Of a stretch of DNA of 64,000 nucleotides, positions 20,300 through 31,983 are shown one piece after another. Each line of letters opens with the position of its first letter. The first letter of the stretch is position 1. The notes beneath the pieces are model-generated. The model was not told the origin of the DNA. It did no database searches and worked only from the letters and a program-made list of their open reading frames with translations. This DNA comes from Portulaca oleracea (taxonomy: Eukaryota; Streptophyta; Magnoliopsida; Caryophyllales; Portulacaceae): contig CM055885.1 of the NCBI GenBank assembly GCA_029582165.1, forward strand, positions 11,282,729 through 11,346,728, in the 5' to 3' direction. Both the position numbers and the translations under genes were made by a program.

Positions 20300-22157
20300 T
20301 GAATAATGGGTGTTAAAAAGTATAGTCCAGAACGTTAACCACACAAACTCCTATATAAATCCAAAAGTAAGATGAAAGAGTTCTATTAATTTCTAATTCA
20401 CATTCAGACACTAAGAGCACCACAGTAGTTCAAAAACTAGAAGTAAGTTTGAATAATTGTCCAATTTCACCCCAAAAAGACGACGCTGCTCATCATCATT
20501 CATCATCATCATCATCATCATGAGTGACAAGAGTTCAACCAAAACGAATCGAAATCTCAACAAACCAAAATGAACTGAAATCTCAACTAGTCAAAATGAA
20601 CTGAAATCTCAACTAATCAACATTCAATTTTAGGATTTGGAAGTTTACTAAGTCTGAAATCGAGAGGAGTTGAAGGCGAGCGACTCTCCGGCGAGGTTGA
20701 AGACGAGTTGCATGAAGAATTTAAAACACCACAAATAAAGCAGTAACCTATCTATACTTCATTAATTAGGACTTCAAACTTTGCACATAGATTGAATTAT
20801 TCGTGGCATTGCTACTACTTGCACACAAATAAAGCATCACAAATAAAGAAGTAACAGTTTCAATAATAAATGAAACCCTAAAAATTGGCTTCACTAATTC
20901 CTCTGAGTCAGACTTGGCAGAAAAACATATATTTGAGGCGGTTGCAAGTAGTAAAAGTTCGGTGAAGGAGGGACTGAATGGAGAAGGAGAAGCAAAGTAA
21001 AAGCAAAGGAGAGACTGGATGGAGAACGACAGGGAAAGCGGTGCAAACTGGGGAGTGGGGAGGAGAGGAAAAGACACGTGTGTTGTATTGATTTTGGGCC
21101 AACTCACTCAGCAAGCAGCCTAAGCAAGCTGCAAAAGACACAACACTCAACTCTCACTTTTATTCTATGTAAAGGATAGTAAAGGAAAGGAAAGGATAAG
21201 GATATTACTAAGAAGAAGAGGAAGTGAACGGAAATAATAAAAGCATTGCTTTCCCCTTGTTTCCCTACATTTTGGCCTTTTGGTGGTTAATAGAAAACGG
21301 GTGAACAGGTCACTCCTTCCCCCTAATCTCAATTCATCTCAGCCCCTGCCTCCCTCTGAATACAGACACAGGCTATCCTCATCTCTCCTATATACAACAC
21401 TTTTTATGACTGATGCAAACCAGAAACACCAATTGAAGGCAGTAGCAGGTCATCAATTAAAAAGGAAATGAAAATTAAGCCTGTACAAGAACCATGTCGT
21501 CAAATGGATGGTCAGCATTTTCTACCTCAATTCTGCCTCAAGATTAGTGAATCAGCCAATATATGAAGCATATAACTATATAAGAGTACTCACACTTGGT
21601 GGATTCCTATGGATTTCTACAAGAATGATTTGCAACTAGGCAGCAGCCCCAAGCAGTCATATCCATAATGTGTCCTTCCTGATCTAGATCCCTAGGCTAC
21701 TATAATCCTTTCACAAAGCCACACTTACACTGATTCTAAAACTTACAGGTAATTCCGACAAGTCAAAAGTAATTTGTTGTGACTTGTGACTTGTGGATTT
21801 CCTCCTGTGCAAACCAGAAACCCTGTCTGCATAAAATTGCTTTGCAGAAGAACTAAGAGCGGCTCCAATACAGGAATTTCCGAGGGTATTGGGGGGACCC
21901 CACCCTGCATTATCTACATTTATCCTCGCTGAACATTCAGATTCAGCTTACCTCTGGATTAGGTCTATTCCAGGCCCTCTGTCCATAGAAACAATGTTGC
22001 TCTACAATTTTCCAATCTGTTCTAAGTTGGTGGATTATGTTCAACAGAATTGCCTACTTTTGGGGTCCAGATGAGGTACCAGACATGCATGCATTTATAG
22101 GAAGATTATTTATCCATCCATGCCTACATGGACATGTACATGGACAAGTACATGTAC
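20300..22157. other. No gene recognised; possible former 5' region
   Basis: The stretch holds an (ATC)n run near 20497-20522 and a minus-strand CT-rich tract (20900-21150) like a plant 5' untranslated region. Short ORFs only. I looked for the N-terminal PSMD5 exons expected here and did not find them. Confidence 0.4.
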
Positions 22158-22512
22158 ATGCACCATATTGCGACTATTGCGACGGAAAATTACAAAGTTG
22201 CGACGGAACTTGCTACGGACTTTGCGACGGAATTTGGTTCTGTCGCAAAGTCCCCCAAACATTTTTTAAAAAAATTAAAAATAAAAGGGTAGGTTTCCAC
22301 AATAGAAAAGTCATGTATTTTTTTTTCAAGAATCAGTAAGGCCAGGTTTTCACAACAAAAAATAAATGTGAATATATGATGCAGCTCATACAATTAGGAT
22401 CCCTCTACTGGGTTTTATTTAGAAAGGAGAAAAAGTAGCACATTTATACCCCATCAAAGTTTATAGAAAAAGGATGGATATTAAACATACTAGCAGCAAA
22501 AGGGCCATGGAC

Positions 22513-22809
22513 AAACAAATTAGGATCCCTTACTGGGTTTTTATGCCCTGTGAATAACCTAGTCACTGCACTTGATATTCCAATTTGTTGCAGATCAGCT
22601 CCCCTATACCTAGCAGCAAAAGAGCCATGGACAAACAAATCATCAATAGTATCCTCTTGGACCTCTCTGTTTACACAAAGACATCGACTCCTTTCCACCT
22701 TTTGTTGCTAGGTATAGGGGAGCTGATCTGCAACAAATTGGAATATCAAGTGCAGTGACTAGGTTATTCACAGGGCATAAAAACCCAGTAAAGGGATCCT
22801 AATTTGTTT
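22513..22809. repeat. Long inverted repeat (about 110-bp arms, 76-bp loop)
   Basis: 22513-22622 is the reverse complement of 22699-22809 apart from about two differences (one substitution, one 1-bp indel). The transcript of either strand would fold into a hairpin of over 100 bp. The 22492-22522 sequence AGCAGCAAAAG..CCATGGAC also recurs at 22613-22643 as a direct repeat, so the locus has rearranged more than once. Confidence 0.9.
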
Positions 22810-23229
22810 TCCTGGGAAGCTAAACAATGACATATAGGGAGTTTATGCTTCCAAATTACATTGAAAACTCATATCAATTCAACAAGGACCGCATCTTATC
22901 ACTCCTAATTGATTAAATTACTAATATAAGCAATCAAACATCAATTTTTGGCATGGAAAATTCACCCAAATACGCAAGAAATCCACCAAGAACAGTCTCC
23001 AACACATCAAGTATTTTTAGGCACCGAAATAAGCAAGAAATCCCCCAAGAACAGTCATCAAACAAGCTGAACAACAGCAACAAAATTGGGCAGAACCAAG
23101 GAAAAAGATTGATCAATTTTTGAATCCTTTACCACCAAATCAACTCACTCAAGTCTCCAACACATCAAGTATCTTGACATATTGGTTTTTCTTTTTTTTT
23201 TTACATACCATTTCTTTTTCTGTTTTTAA

Positions 23230-23535
23230 CTTAATTGGAGTGAAGAATGCGGAATTCCCAACAAAGCTCCAATTCAATCAAGAACAATGCGGAATTCCCA
23301 CAAATCACACAACAGAAACACATAGGAATCACAAAATGAAGCTGAAACTCTAACAAATCTCGAATTCAATCAAGACCAACCCGAAATTCCCACAAATCAC
23401 ACAAGAGAAACACATAAGAATCTCAAAATGAAGCTGAAACTCTAACAAAGCTCCAAATCAATCAAGAACAATCCGAAATTCCAACAAAGCACACAACAGA
23501 AACACATAAGAATCTCAAAATGAAGCTAAAACTCT
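23230..23535. repeat. 93-bp tandem repeat next to the SNRNP27-like gene
   Basis: About three units, each with AGAAACACATA, ATGAAGCTGAAACTCTAAC and a CAATCAAGA block, run up to the stop codon side of the gene (its 3' flank). Units differ at a few positions. Confidence 0.8.
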
Positions 23536-23551
23536 AACCTGGATCGAAACC

Positions 23552-23854
23552 CTAGCGATTCAGCTCAGCAGGCAAAGGTCGATTGAATCCGCCCCTCCGA
23601 TTCATGTACTGTCTAGGCTGTCTCTTCATCACAGCACTAACTGCACTCACATCGGCCCAAGGAACAGGCTTTCCTTTGGTAGAATCAAATCCAACCGGAA
23701 TCCCTAACTTCTTCATCATCTCAATCTCGTCATCCTCTCCTCCAGCTTCACCATCACCTCCGCCATTGTTAACCTCCTTCTCCTCCTTTGTTTTCCTCTT
23801 CTTCGACTTCTCTTGCATCTGCTCCCTGGCGATTCCGTCGACGAAGTCCGCCAT
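23552..23854 (-). CDS. SNRNP27-domain protein, 100 aa (U4/U6.U5 tri-snRNP 27 kDa-like)
   Basis: The C-terminal half has EIEMMKKLGIPVGFDSTKGK followed by KRQPRQYMNRRGGFNRPL. This is the signature of the SNRNP27 (DUF1777) domain found at the C-terminus of the 27-kDa U4/U6.U5 tri-snRNP splicing protein. The N-terminal part is a Lys/Glu-rich, probably helical stretch (KSKKRKTKEEKE). I chose the ATG at 23854 (MADFVDG). The frame is open further upstream but has no other ATG, and non-ATG starts are not expected in a plant gene. No intron is needed. It lacks the long RS-rich N-terminus of the full 27K protein, so it is a short relative or partial copy. It lies wholly inside the CACTA-type element, so it may be a captured copy. 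Expression cannot be judged. Confidence 0.65.
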   Translation of the reverse strand: MADFVDGIAREQMQEKSKKRKTKEEKEVNNGGGDGEAGGEDDEIEMMKKLGIPVGFDSTKGKPVPWADVSAVSAVMKRQPRQYMNRRGGFNRPLPAELNR

Positions 23855-24265
23855 CGCCTTCTTGGAACCGTCATCACCGTGCCCGTACTTGTCCCTCTCT
23901 CTTCCGCCACCGGTGCTCAAACACAGACCAGAAACCGGCACCGGATTCGAAGTCGGTGTCGACGTCGGACGATGGGGCGGCGGCGATTGGAGGGTTGGGG
24001 TAGGGTTGCTGCGTCGGGGTTGGGCGATGCTCAGGCGTTAGGAGGGGGCTGTGTTGGTTTAGGGTTTGAGAATGGGGAGGTCGTGTGCCTCAAACGAAGA
24101 AGCAATACGGTATAAATTTTTTTTAAAAAAAAGTTGGACCGAGCGACGGATCGATTCCGTCGCAAGGTCCGTCGCAAGGTCTATTTTTTGTGCCAACTCA
24201 GCTTAATTTTGATATGGACTGAGTGACGGATATTTCCGTCGCAATATGGCAAGTTTTTAGTAGTG

Positions 24266-24618
24266 ATGCACCAACTAAATTACATTTGTGTGTGTGTGTT
24301 TTCTTGGTGCAACATACACGGTAGACAGCGAACCAAGTTGTTTTCCTCAAGGTCTAAAACATAAAGTTACTGGTGAGTTACTAAACATCAGATGTTCCAC
24401 CACAGAATACATAAGATACATTTGTGAGATAAGAGATCACACAACATTTTGTATTACAATAAGCATGTTTCCATTGGACATCATATAACAATTCTGTCTT
24501 GCTGTAGTTTCTTACACTCTGGCCTTATATTTGAATCAAAGAATGTAACTAAAGCCTTAACCAAAACTGAAATTATCTAGATATACATGTACAAAAGACT
24601 AAAAAATGAAGGGTAACC
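24266..24618. other. Spacer between CACTA element and PUB17-like gene
   Basis: Contains a short (TG)n tract and presumably the 3' untranslated region of the PUB17-like gene. No other feature seen. Confidence 0.5.
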
Positions 24619-26760
24619 TTAGACAGCAGATATTGACATAGGAACAGAGATCTCTGTAGCAAAGACTGTCTCATGATTAGCAGCAGAGTTGCTCGCAAAT
24701 GCATAGCCAGCTCCCAATCCACCAAAATGCAAGGCTCCATTTTCCCGCCTTTGGAAAACCCTTGCAAGGGATGCTGCCTTCCTCCTGGCGCGCTTGGTCC
24801 CAGTGAACAGCAGGGTTTGGATCAAGCTAGACAATGAAGGTGCCTTGAGCACTTTCTCTGTGGCAACAGCACCCCCAGTGCGGCACAGCTCCAGCAGTGC
24901 AGCAATCGCATTCTCCTTCCCACGGGGGGTCCCACACCGCATCATCCCAAGTAGACCAGCTACTGCCATTTCCTCTTTCCCAACAGCCTCTGCCCCTACT
25001 GGCTGCCTCACTATCAACGCCAACGCACCTGCTGCCTCTTCCGATACCCCTTCCACTTCTAGAGCCTCCACAAGGGCTCTTACTGCTCCACATTCTATCA
25101 TCTTCCCACAGTTTTCGGTATGTGTGGAGAGATTGAACAGAGCAGTGACTGCATCTTTCTTTCCTCTTGGACTTCCTTCTCTCAACAACAAGGCAAGTGC
25201 TTCAACAGCCCCATCTTGATCAGCTATTTGCTTCTTGTAGCCATGAACTGCTGACAGACTAAACAATGTTGCAGCAGCATTTTCCCTTGCCTCAGTCGTA
25301 TGCCCAAATTGTAGCACATCAACGATGGAATCCAAACACCCGTCCTCCTCCATAATCCTGCTTTTATTCTTGTCATAGATTGAGAGGTTGAGCACTGCCG
25401 TGACACAGTTCTCTTGAGCAACTGCATTTTTCGATGACAATAGCTTCTTGAGATATGGAATAGCACCAGCTTCTGCAATGAAAGCACGGTTTTCCTTGCC
25501 AGTTTTTGCCAACAGCCGAATCTCTCGAGCAGCAATGGTTTGCCCGTGCACTGACCCAGTAGCTAGCTGCTGGATAAGAAGATTAGATGTAGCACGGTCT
25601 GCTTCAATAGCTGCCTTTGAAGAAGCCACAGCCGCCTCTAAGGATGAATCTGCACCCTCAGGTGGGTCAACAGGAACACCATGGGCTGCACACCACTGCA
25701 TTATTAAATGCCTAAGAACCCGATTGGGGATCAGGCGCGTATGGGCGAGCATCTGCCCTGTCTTGGGACAAGTACAATGCCCTTCGTCCATCCATCTTGT
25801 TATTGATGACCTATCATAGGTCTGCCCAGTACATACTATCACTGGATCTCTCATTATGTCCAATGATATGGGGCAGCAAAAATCCTTTGGGACAGTGAGG
25901 AAAGTATCTGCGATGTCCTGAGTTAGAACACCCTTCCTAGTCTTCTTCTGGCACCAAATACCCGTCTCCATCTCATCCTCCTCAAACCCAAACACCAAGA
26001 ACCTACAATAACGTGTGAGTGCAACAAACCCATTAAGCACAGCCGTTGTTGGCTCAACATCTCCTTCATGATTCACAATCTGCTCCTCCAAGAACTCAAT
26101 TTCAGCTCTACATGTTTTAGCATCACGAATCCTCAACTCATCAACAAAGAAAGACCAAAGTTCCTGGGTCTTGGGAACCTGTCCATTCTCAAATTCATCC
26201 AGAAAAGAAAACAGCCGACGCCGGAGCATCTCATCATGCTTATCCGCATAAAACTTTCCTCTCCTCAACTGTCTCTGCAAGAGCTCGATCTGCTCTCTCA
26301 CATCCTCACTCAAACAAAGCTCTTTCACAGGGAGGACATCCAAAATGGTCGATATCTCCTGATTGAGGTCATGAAAATGACCGGAAATCGTCTGGTTTTG
26401 AATAAGCACCCACAATTTACTAGATTGCACACAATAATCAAGCAATATCTTACACCTATAGAACACAAGATAAAGCTCTTTAAAACACGCCATGGCAGTA
26501 TATGAAAACCTGGAAACGGACCGGAATTCCTTCAAGAACTCCAAAAGCACAACCAATATCTCAATTTTCCTAACCAAAGACGACGAATTCTTACCCTGAA
26601 ACAACAATTTCTTCCCAGAAAATGATTCCACCAAATCATTCGCCACTGACAACAAAGTTCTAATCAAACCACCATCAGTAAGGTCGACGGGAACCAAAAA
26701 TGCCTCCAAAGACGGCGATCTTCGCCGCCGTAACGAGGCAAATGCAGCTGCAGTGGCCAT
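24619..26760 (-). CDS. PUB17: U-box/ARM-repeat E3 ubiquitin ligase, PUB17-like, 713 aa
   Basis: Single-exon gene, ATG at 26760. Residues 1-260 form the U-box N-terminal domain (start MATAAAFASLRRRRSPSLEAF; later HDLNQEISTILDVLP and CRAEIEFLEEQIVNHEGD). The U-box spans about 289-363 (VPKDFCCPISLDIMRDPVI, GQTYDRSSITRW, CPKTGQ) and recruits the ubiquitin-conjugating enzyme. ARM repeats fill about 390-675 (AAREIRLLAKTGKENRAFIA, ENAAATLFSLSAVH, GKKDAVTALFNLSTH, RKAASLARVFQRRE). The C-terminus ends SVPMSISAV. Order, length and intronless structure match Arabidopsis PUB17 and tobacco ACRE276, positive regulators of defence-associated cell death. PUB16 is the near alternative. No stop, frameshift or missing key residue is visible. 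It is the best-preserved gene in the window. Confidence 0.93.
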   Translation of the reverse strand: MATAAAFASLRRRRSPSLEAFLVPVDLTDGGLIRTLLSVANDLVESFSGKKLLFQGKNSSSLVRKIEILVVLLEFLKEFRSVSRFSYTAMACFKELYLVFYRCKILLDYCVQSSKLWVLIQNQTISGHFHDLNQEISTILDVLPVKELCLSEDVREQIELLQRQLRRGKFYADKHDEMLRRRLFSFLDEFENGQVPKTQELWSFFVDELRIRDAKTCRAEIEFLEEQIVNHEGDVEPTTAVLNGFVALTRYCRFLVFGFEEDEMETGIWCQKKTRKGVLTQDIADTFLTVPKDFCCPISLDIMRDPVIVCTGQTYDRSSITRWMDEGHCTCPKTGQMLAHTRLIPNRVLRHLIMQWCAAHGVPVDPPEGADSSLEAAVASSKAAIEADRATSNLLIQQLATGSVHGQTIAAREIRLLAKTGKENRAFIAEAGAIPYLKKLLSSKNAVAQENCVTAVLNLSIYDKNKSRIMEEDGCLDSIVDVLQFGHTTEARENAAATLFSLSAVHGYKKQIADQDGAVEALALLLREGSPRGKKDAVTALFNLSTHTENCGKMIECGAVRALVEALEVEGVSEEAAGALALIVRQPVGAEAVGKEEMAVAGLLGMMRCGTPRGKENAIAALLELCRTGGAVATEKVLKAPSLSSLIQTLLFTGTKRARRKAASLARVFQRRENGALHFGGLGAGYAFASNSAANHETVFATEISVPMSISAV

Positions 26761-27047
26761 TCAATTCAATTTCAACTACTTTAGTGTTTTAGTTTCAAAT
26801 AATCCCCAAAATCTTCATAAAATAAGCAAAACCCTAGCTCCAGAATCCCCTCAACAAGATCAAGACTTTCCTCCAAATCAAAATCAGACCCAGTAATATA
26901 AAATCAAGAAATAAACTCAATCTTACCCAAAATTTGTTTCTTGATGAGTGTACCGCGACTAATCTGTCCGGGTTTGTTTTTTTTTTTTTTTGTTTCTGTG
27001 TACCTCTGACAATTCAACAAGGTTAAATTGATTAGGCTGCAAGCTGG

Positions 27048-27055
27048 TATTTATA
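27048..27055 (-). promoter_or_regulatory. TATA box of the PUB17-like gene
   Basis: TATAAATA on the minus strand lies 288 bp upstream of the ATG, implying a 5' untranslated region of about 250 nt. A donor-like GGTAAG on the minus strand near 26925-26930 leaves a 5'-UTR intron possible. Confidence 0.5.
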
Positions 27056-27059
27056 TTCA

Positions 27060-28577
27060 AACAAATCAAAGAAGTCTTCAAATTGGTTGATTAATTCCGC
27101 GTAACAGGAAGAAGGGTAGGAAAATGGGAGTTTTTGGGGATGAAAGAGTGACAAATGAGTTTGGTTTCTTCAACGATTCCTTTTCCTTTTCAGAGAAGGA
27201 AATTAGGGTGCAGGCTTTAATGAGAATGACTTTTTGGGTGTTTTTTGGGAAGGGGGGGGGTTTGACGGGAGAACTTTAAAAGTCACAACGAAGAAAATAA
27301 AAGAAAAAGATATGAATGGAAAAAGAGGGTTAGAATCGTCAAAAATGTGTCTGCCCTGGATTATCTGAATTATCCGATCTAAAAAAATCGAGTCTATATA
27401 TAGATTTTTTATCCGAATTTTGATATTGATCGAATATTCAGACATAAATTTCTTTTTTTATATTGTTTAAACCCGATTTTAGTTTCGTCTGAATTATACG
27501 ATCCAATCTGACTTAAAATAAAATCAGGACTGGTCATAAATTTCTCGTCTAAATTTTAACATTGTCTAAATATATCAGAGTCAAATTACCCAAACCTAAA
27601 TTTTTTGCTAAAGAGGATTTTCAATATATATTATATGCACCCGGAGCATGTGCTCCAAATACTTGCGAGTGAACAATCATAAAAATCAATGTAAACAATC
27701 ATAACAATTAAAGTAAACAACCTAATACATGTAAATGAACAATTATAGAATATGGAGCACAAGAACCTAGAGAGGATTTTGGTTTTGGGGGGAAATGAGA
27801 GAGGATGGCGTCCACTGAAATTGCGGGGTCGACCTCATTAAGTCATACCACTCCCTTTTTTGTTTTTTATTTGACAATTCCACAGAGAGTATCCAATACC
27901 AGCAATACTTTCCATCACAAAAAAAAATAAAATGCAAGGAGTAGTACTTTTCCTCAAAAATATATATTTTTAAAAAAAAAGTAGTACTGTTACTAGATGC
28001 CTTGTTACCAGGATTGACTCTATGCAAATGCAGTGACTTGCCTTTTTCATTGTCTGTTTTCTTTTGATTTGTTGTTTACATGGGTTATGTCCTGCATAAA
28101 GAGTGGTTATGAATAATGGATATCAACAATTTCAGCTTTTATATGTCAATTATATGTATTTTATTTTTCTGTTTCCGTGATAAAAAAAATAAAAATTATA
28201 TTGTGGTGGGATATTACCGTATATATACCCTAGATATCATAGATTTTAACTTACATTTGATTTAAAACTTAGCATAACATTTCTACATAATTTTTAATGA
28301 ATTTATATGATTGTCCCAAAAATTTTCAATTTTTTTCGGATTTTTAGGATTTTTTCACTTTTACTCCTTAAAAAATCATAATAATTGTTTTGATTCTCAA
28401 AAAAAATAAGTTTAAAATTTTTTTTAGTAACGGCACCTTATAACCTTTCTAAGAACAGGATTGAAAAAATAAAAACAATCTGGGCAAGAATGAAAAAAGT
28501 AAAATAAAATAAAATTGTGAAAGTAGATTTAGCCCTTGGTATTTGGTTAGGTTGGATATAACTCTCCCAACTTATCC
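27060..28577. other. No gene; AT-rich repeats
   Basis: 27360-27640 is a diverged relative of 17340-17640 (shared phrases such as TCATAAATTTCTCGTC and AATTTTGACATTG). 27650-27765 holds a palindrome GGAGCATGTGCTCC and repeated TAAACAAT phrases. Nothing coding. Confidence 0.4.
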
Positions 28578-28708
28578 TAAGGCCCTGTTCTTTTCTGCGG
28601 TTGGCAAACTGCGGTGCCACAGCCTACCACAGTTTGCCACAACCCACCACAAAATACCATTCTACCACAATTTACCACAACCCACCACAAATTACTTTTT
28701 CACAATTA

Positions 28709-28710
<2 letters not shown>

Positions 28711-28756
<46 letters not shown>
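28711..28756. repeat. (TA)n microsatellite
   Basis: About 23 TA repeats near the left end of the Harbinger-like element. Confidence 0.95.
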
Positions 28757-28760
<4 letters not shown>

Positions 28761-31700
28761 TGGGTACAAAAGGCAATGGTGGAATTTGTGTGATTTTATA
28801 AGGGTATTTTTGGAAAACATTAATTGGTTACTTTTACCTTTTTCCTTACATTAATTATATTCTTATGTATATACTAATTGATGTGGCAAGTTACTACTAA
28901 CTTTCTAACAATGAAAAAATACCACTACTTAAAAATATAATATTATAAACATACTGAAATGAAAATTTAAAGAAAAGTTATTTTATATATATTAATTTAC
29001 AATGAGAGTTACTACAAGTTAACAACTAATAAATAATATTACCTAACTATTATAAAAATATCATAATATTAAAAAAAACTACTTCCATATAAAATAGAGT
29101 ATATTTATAAGAGAATATTTATTAAAGTAATCTTCTTTTTAACAAAAAGGGAAATTGTATAAAATGAAATATATAGCAGTAAAATGATAAATTAATATAG
29201 ATAAGGTGTTGATTGACCTTAATTTAATAAAAAAAAATGTGTTAATATCAAAAATATGTTAATATAAAAGGACCACTTATGCTATTTAAAAAAATATTTA
29301 GACTTTGCACAGAGTAATAGGAGAGAAAATTAATTTCATATGTTTGGGTGATAATATGTGGCTTTTAAAGTGATATTATCTTTGAAAAGACATTATATTA
29401 AATTCATTTACATTTTTTTGGAGGGAGATATAGCATTTGACTAATGTTTGTAGCAACGTTTGCCTTGCATTGGCTTTCAATCAACTTTGACTTTCATAAA
29501 ATGTCTTTCAAATTTTTGTTTAAGATACAACATATAACCTAATTTCTGTTCCAAACAAATTATTGTTTTTTCTGTTCTCCTTTTCAATTACAAAGATATT
29601 AATATCAAGTTTAAATTTTATAAAATTAATTATTAATTATTAATAGTAAATGTTGTAAGTTACAAAACAAGTTAATATATTTTAAGTTACAAATAGAGTT
29701 AATGTATTCAAATTAAATTTTGTAACCTATGGATATTATGTCTTCATGGATGTTCATTGATATCTCTAACGATTTGTGTATAAATCCCCTAAAAAAATGG
29801 TGTATAAATGGTTGGATCAATTGTTTGTGACAACCTACTCATTTAGCATAAAAATATATTCTTTGTCCTTTCAATACAATTATCATATCGAATCTAAGGT
29901 TTTTTTTTTCAAACTTGAGTATTAGTTTTGCTGTTGTTAGATTAATAAGATTGATAATTATACATTTCATTTTACTATTTTGCAGTAATTGTCACAATGT
30001 ATGAAGAAGGCAAATCTATTTTGAAGGTTGAAAAGTGTTTGGCTCATGAGCTTCTACTTTCAATTTGGGTGTCTTCACTTGCTTTAAAGAGTGAGTTTGT
30101 ATTGTCATTTCGATCATTTTAAGATTTATCAACTTTGTTCCACTAACTATTATGTAGATTTGTTTTATATCATGAAGTTATGTATTACTTCGAACTAAAA
30201 AAAAAAGTTATGTTTTAATTGCCACTACATATGTAAATATGTTAAAATTTTGTTTGTGTTTTCACTTAAACTACATGCATTGTTGTTTAGATGCTTGGAT
30301 TATTGCGTTTTTACATTTAGTTAATGTAATGAAATTGCATGTTAACATTGATTGAAAAGAATTGATACATATGAAATATTATGAACTGAATTTTAGGTGT
30401 CATATATTAATAATTGATTGACACGTTAGAATTTGTCACATTTTCAGTTTTACAAAATCATATGCATATATATTGTCATAGTAATATAATATAGCTATTA
30501 ATTTATGTATGTATTTAAATGTCAATTAAAGATTGAACATAATGGTCAATTTTATTGAGAAGCAAAATGATAAGTAACATTGTAACGTTTGGTTCTAATG
30601 GATTTTAATTTATTTGTCTTAACAAATTCAAAATAACATTGTAATATATTTATATTTATATTTTAGTTACAATTTAATTTAGTTTAGCTACTTTAGTTTA
30701 ATATAAACATCTTATCATCTTAGTAAGCATTTTCATACTTATATAAATAGAGGTGTTTATAATTTTAAAAAATATTTATTTATTTATTTATTTAATCTTC
30801 TGTTTCATTTTAATTACCACCATTTTCTATCATCATTTGACAACTTTTAACCTTAAGTGTTCAACTTCTTCCTCCATATGTATCGTAATATATGTAAGAT
30901 AGTCAAACTTGCTTTATTAACGACCACAATTAATATGTTTGAGTTGATGATTAAAATGCTTGGTACAATTTTCTAACAATAGAATCACAATAATTGACAT
31001 CCTTTCATATATTAACTCAATTTTATATTTCTTCGCTTCGTCTATGTGGGATATGTTGGTAAAGTAATATCTAATATAGCTCCTACATTTCATCTATTAA
31101 ATAGCCTATCATTTTTTTAATTAAATTTTAAAGTTATAACCAATTATTGTTATATATATTCCCTAGATTTCATCTATTAAATAGCATATCATTTTTTTAT
31201 TAAATTTTAAAATTATAACCCATGAATTATTTTCTATTTATACATACTCTATCTATTTAATTATTTAGTTTTGTTTTGTGTAGACAATTGTTCATTAAGC
31301 AGTTTAAGTTGTTATTTTTGTTACTCAATAATTTTCCTAAAATTTCTATCTTTTTTCCTATCTACCAATGATCACTTGGTCTACTTAAAGTAATTTCTAA
31401 ACTTTTTTCAAACAAAATTTTTCTAAACTATTAATTTAATTGTTGGCTAATAAGACTATCACAGAGTTTTTAATTAAAAAAAATCAAAGAGTTCAATGTC
31501 ATAATTTTTTTTTTTGAGGTACAATGTCATAAGTTGTCATTAACGTACTGTATATTCTACTTCAATTCATATATATGCATTATGAACAATTTATATGAAT
31601 AATCATACCATCAATCTATGAATTGTTAATGTTTACTTCATTTATTTTTTAAAAAAAAGAGAGGAACTATTGCTTTAGAATTTTTAAATAATGTAATTCC

Positions 31701-31949
31701 TAACTTCTTAGCTAATGAGGCTAATAAAACTGCATTAATTTGTAATAACATAAGTATACATTCATTTGAGAGGGATTTATGTATTAAAATTAAAGAACAA
31801 TTGTAAAATTAGTTATGAGTTTAAATGAAGTTGACAAAAATATTCAAATTTCCATTAAATAAAGAAAGAACATATTTTTAAAAACGTACAAGCTATAACA
31901 AATTTATCATACAAATAATTTTAACAAAAAAAAAGATAGATCTAATAGT

Positions 31950-31983
31950 GTCCCGTGCAACGCACGGGTCAGAAGACTACTAT
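31950..31983 (+). mobile_element. Helitron-like 3' terminus
   Basis: CCCGTGCAACGCACGGG (7-bp stem, 3-nt loop), then eight bases, then CTACT, one base from the canonical CTAGT. This is the hairpin-plus-CTRR layout of Helitron 3' ends. A matching 5' TC end was not located. Confidence 0.45.

Larger units (their letters stand above)
22161..24265. mobile_element. CACTA-type (EnSpm) non-autonomous element carrying a host-like gene
   Basis: The right end reads, in reverse complement, CACTACTAAAAACTTGCC and then ATATTGCGACGG. The left end reads CAC-CATATTGCGAC, the same end lacking 14 internal bases. Both ends are flanked by ATG (22158-22160 and 24266-24268), a 3-bp target duplication as expected for CACTA elements. 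Both subterminal regions contain several copies of GCGACGGA or its complement (22165-22250 and 24135-24245), the typical transposase-binding repeat pattern of this superfamily. There is no transposase. The interior holds a long hairpin, a 93-bp tandem repeat and an SNRNP27-like gene. Confidence 0.7.

Noticed and set aside
23583..24041. 152-codon plus-strand ORF opposite the SNRNP27-like gene
   Set aside because: It is the complement of the SNRNP27-like coding sequence. The minus-strand product has a known domain; this product is low-complexity Ser/Pro.
24794..26505. Several plus-strand ORFs of 79-145 codons over the PUB17-like gene
   Set aside because: Shadows of a strongly conserved minus-strand gene, with no domain of their own.
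29990..30125. Possible small coding exon starting MYEEGKSILKVEKCL
   Set aside because: Short, in very AT-rich transposon interior, no domain, and no partner exon could be joined.
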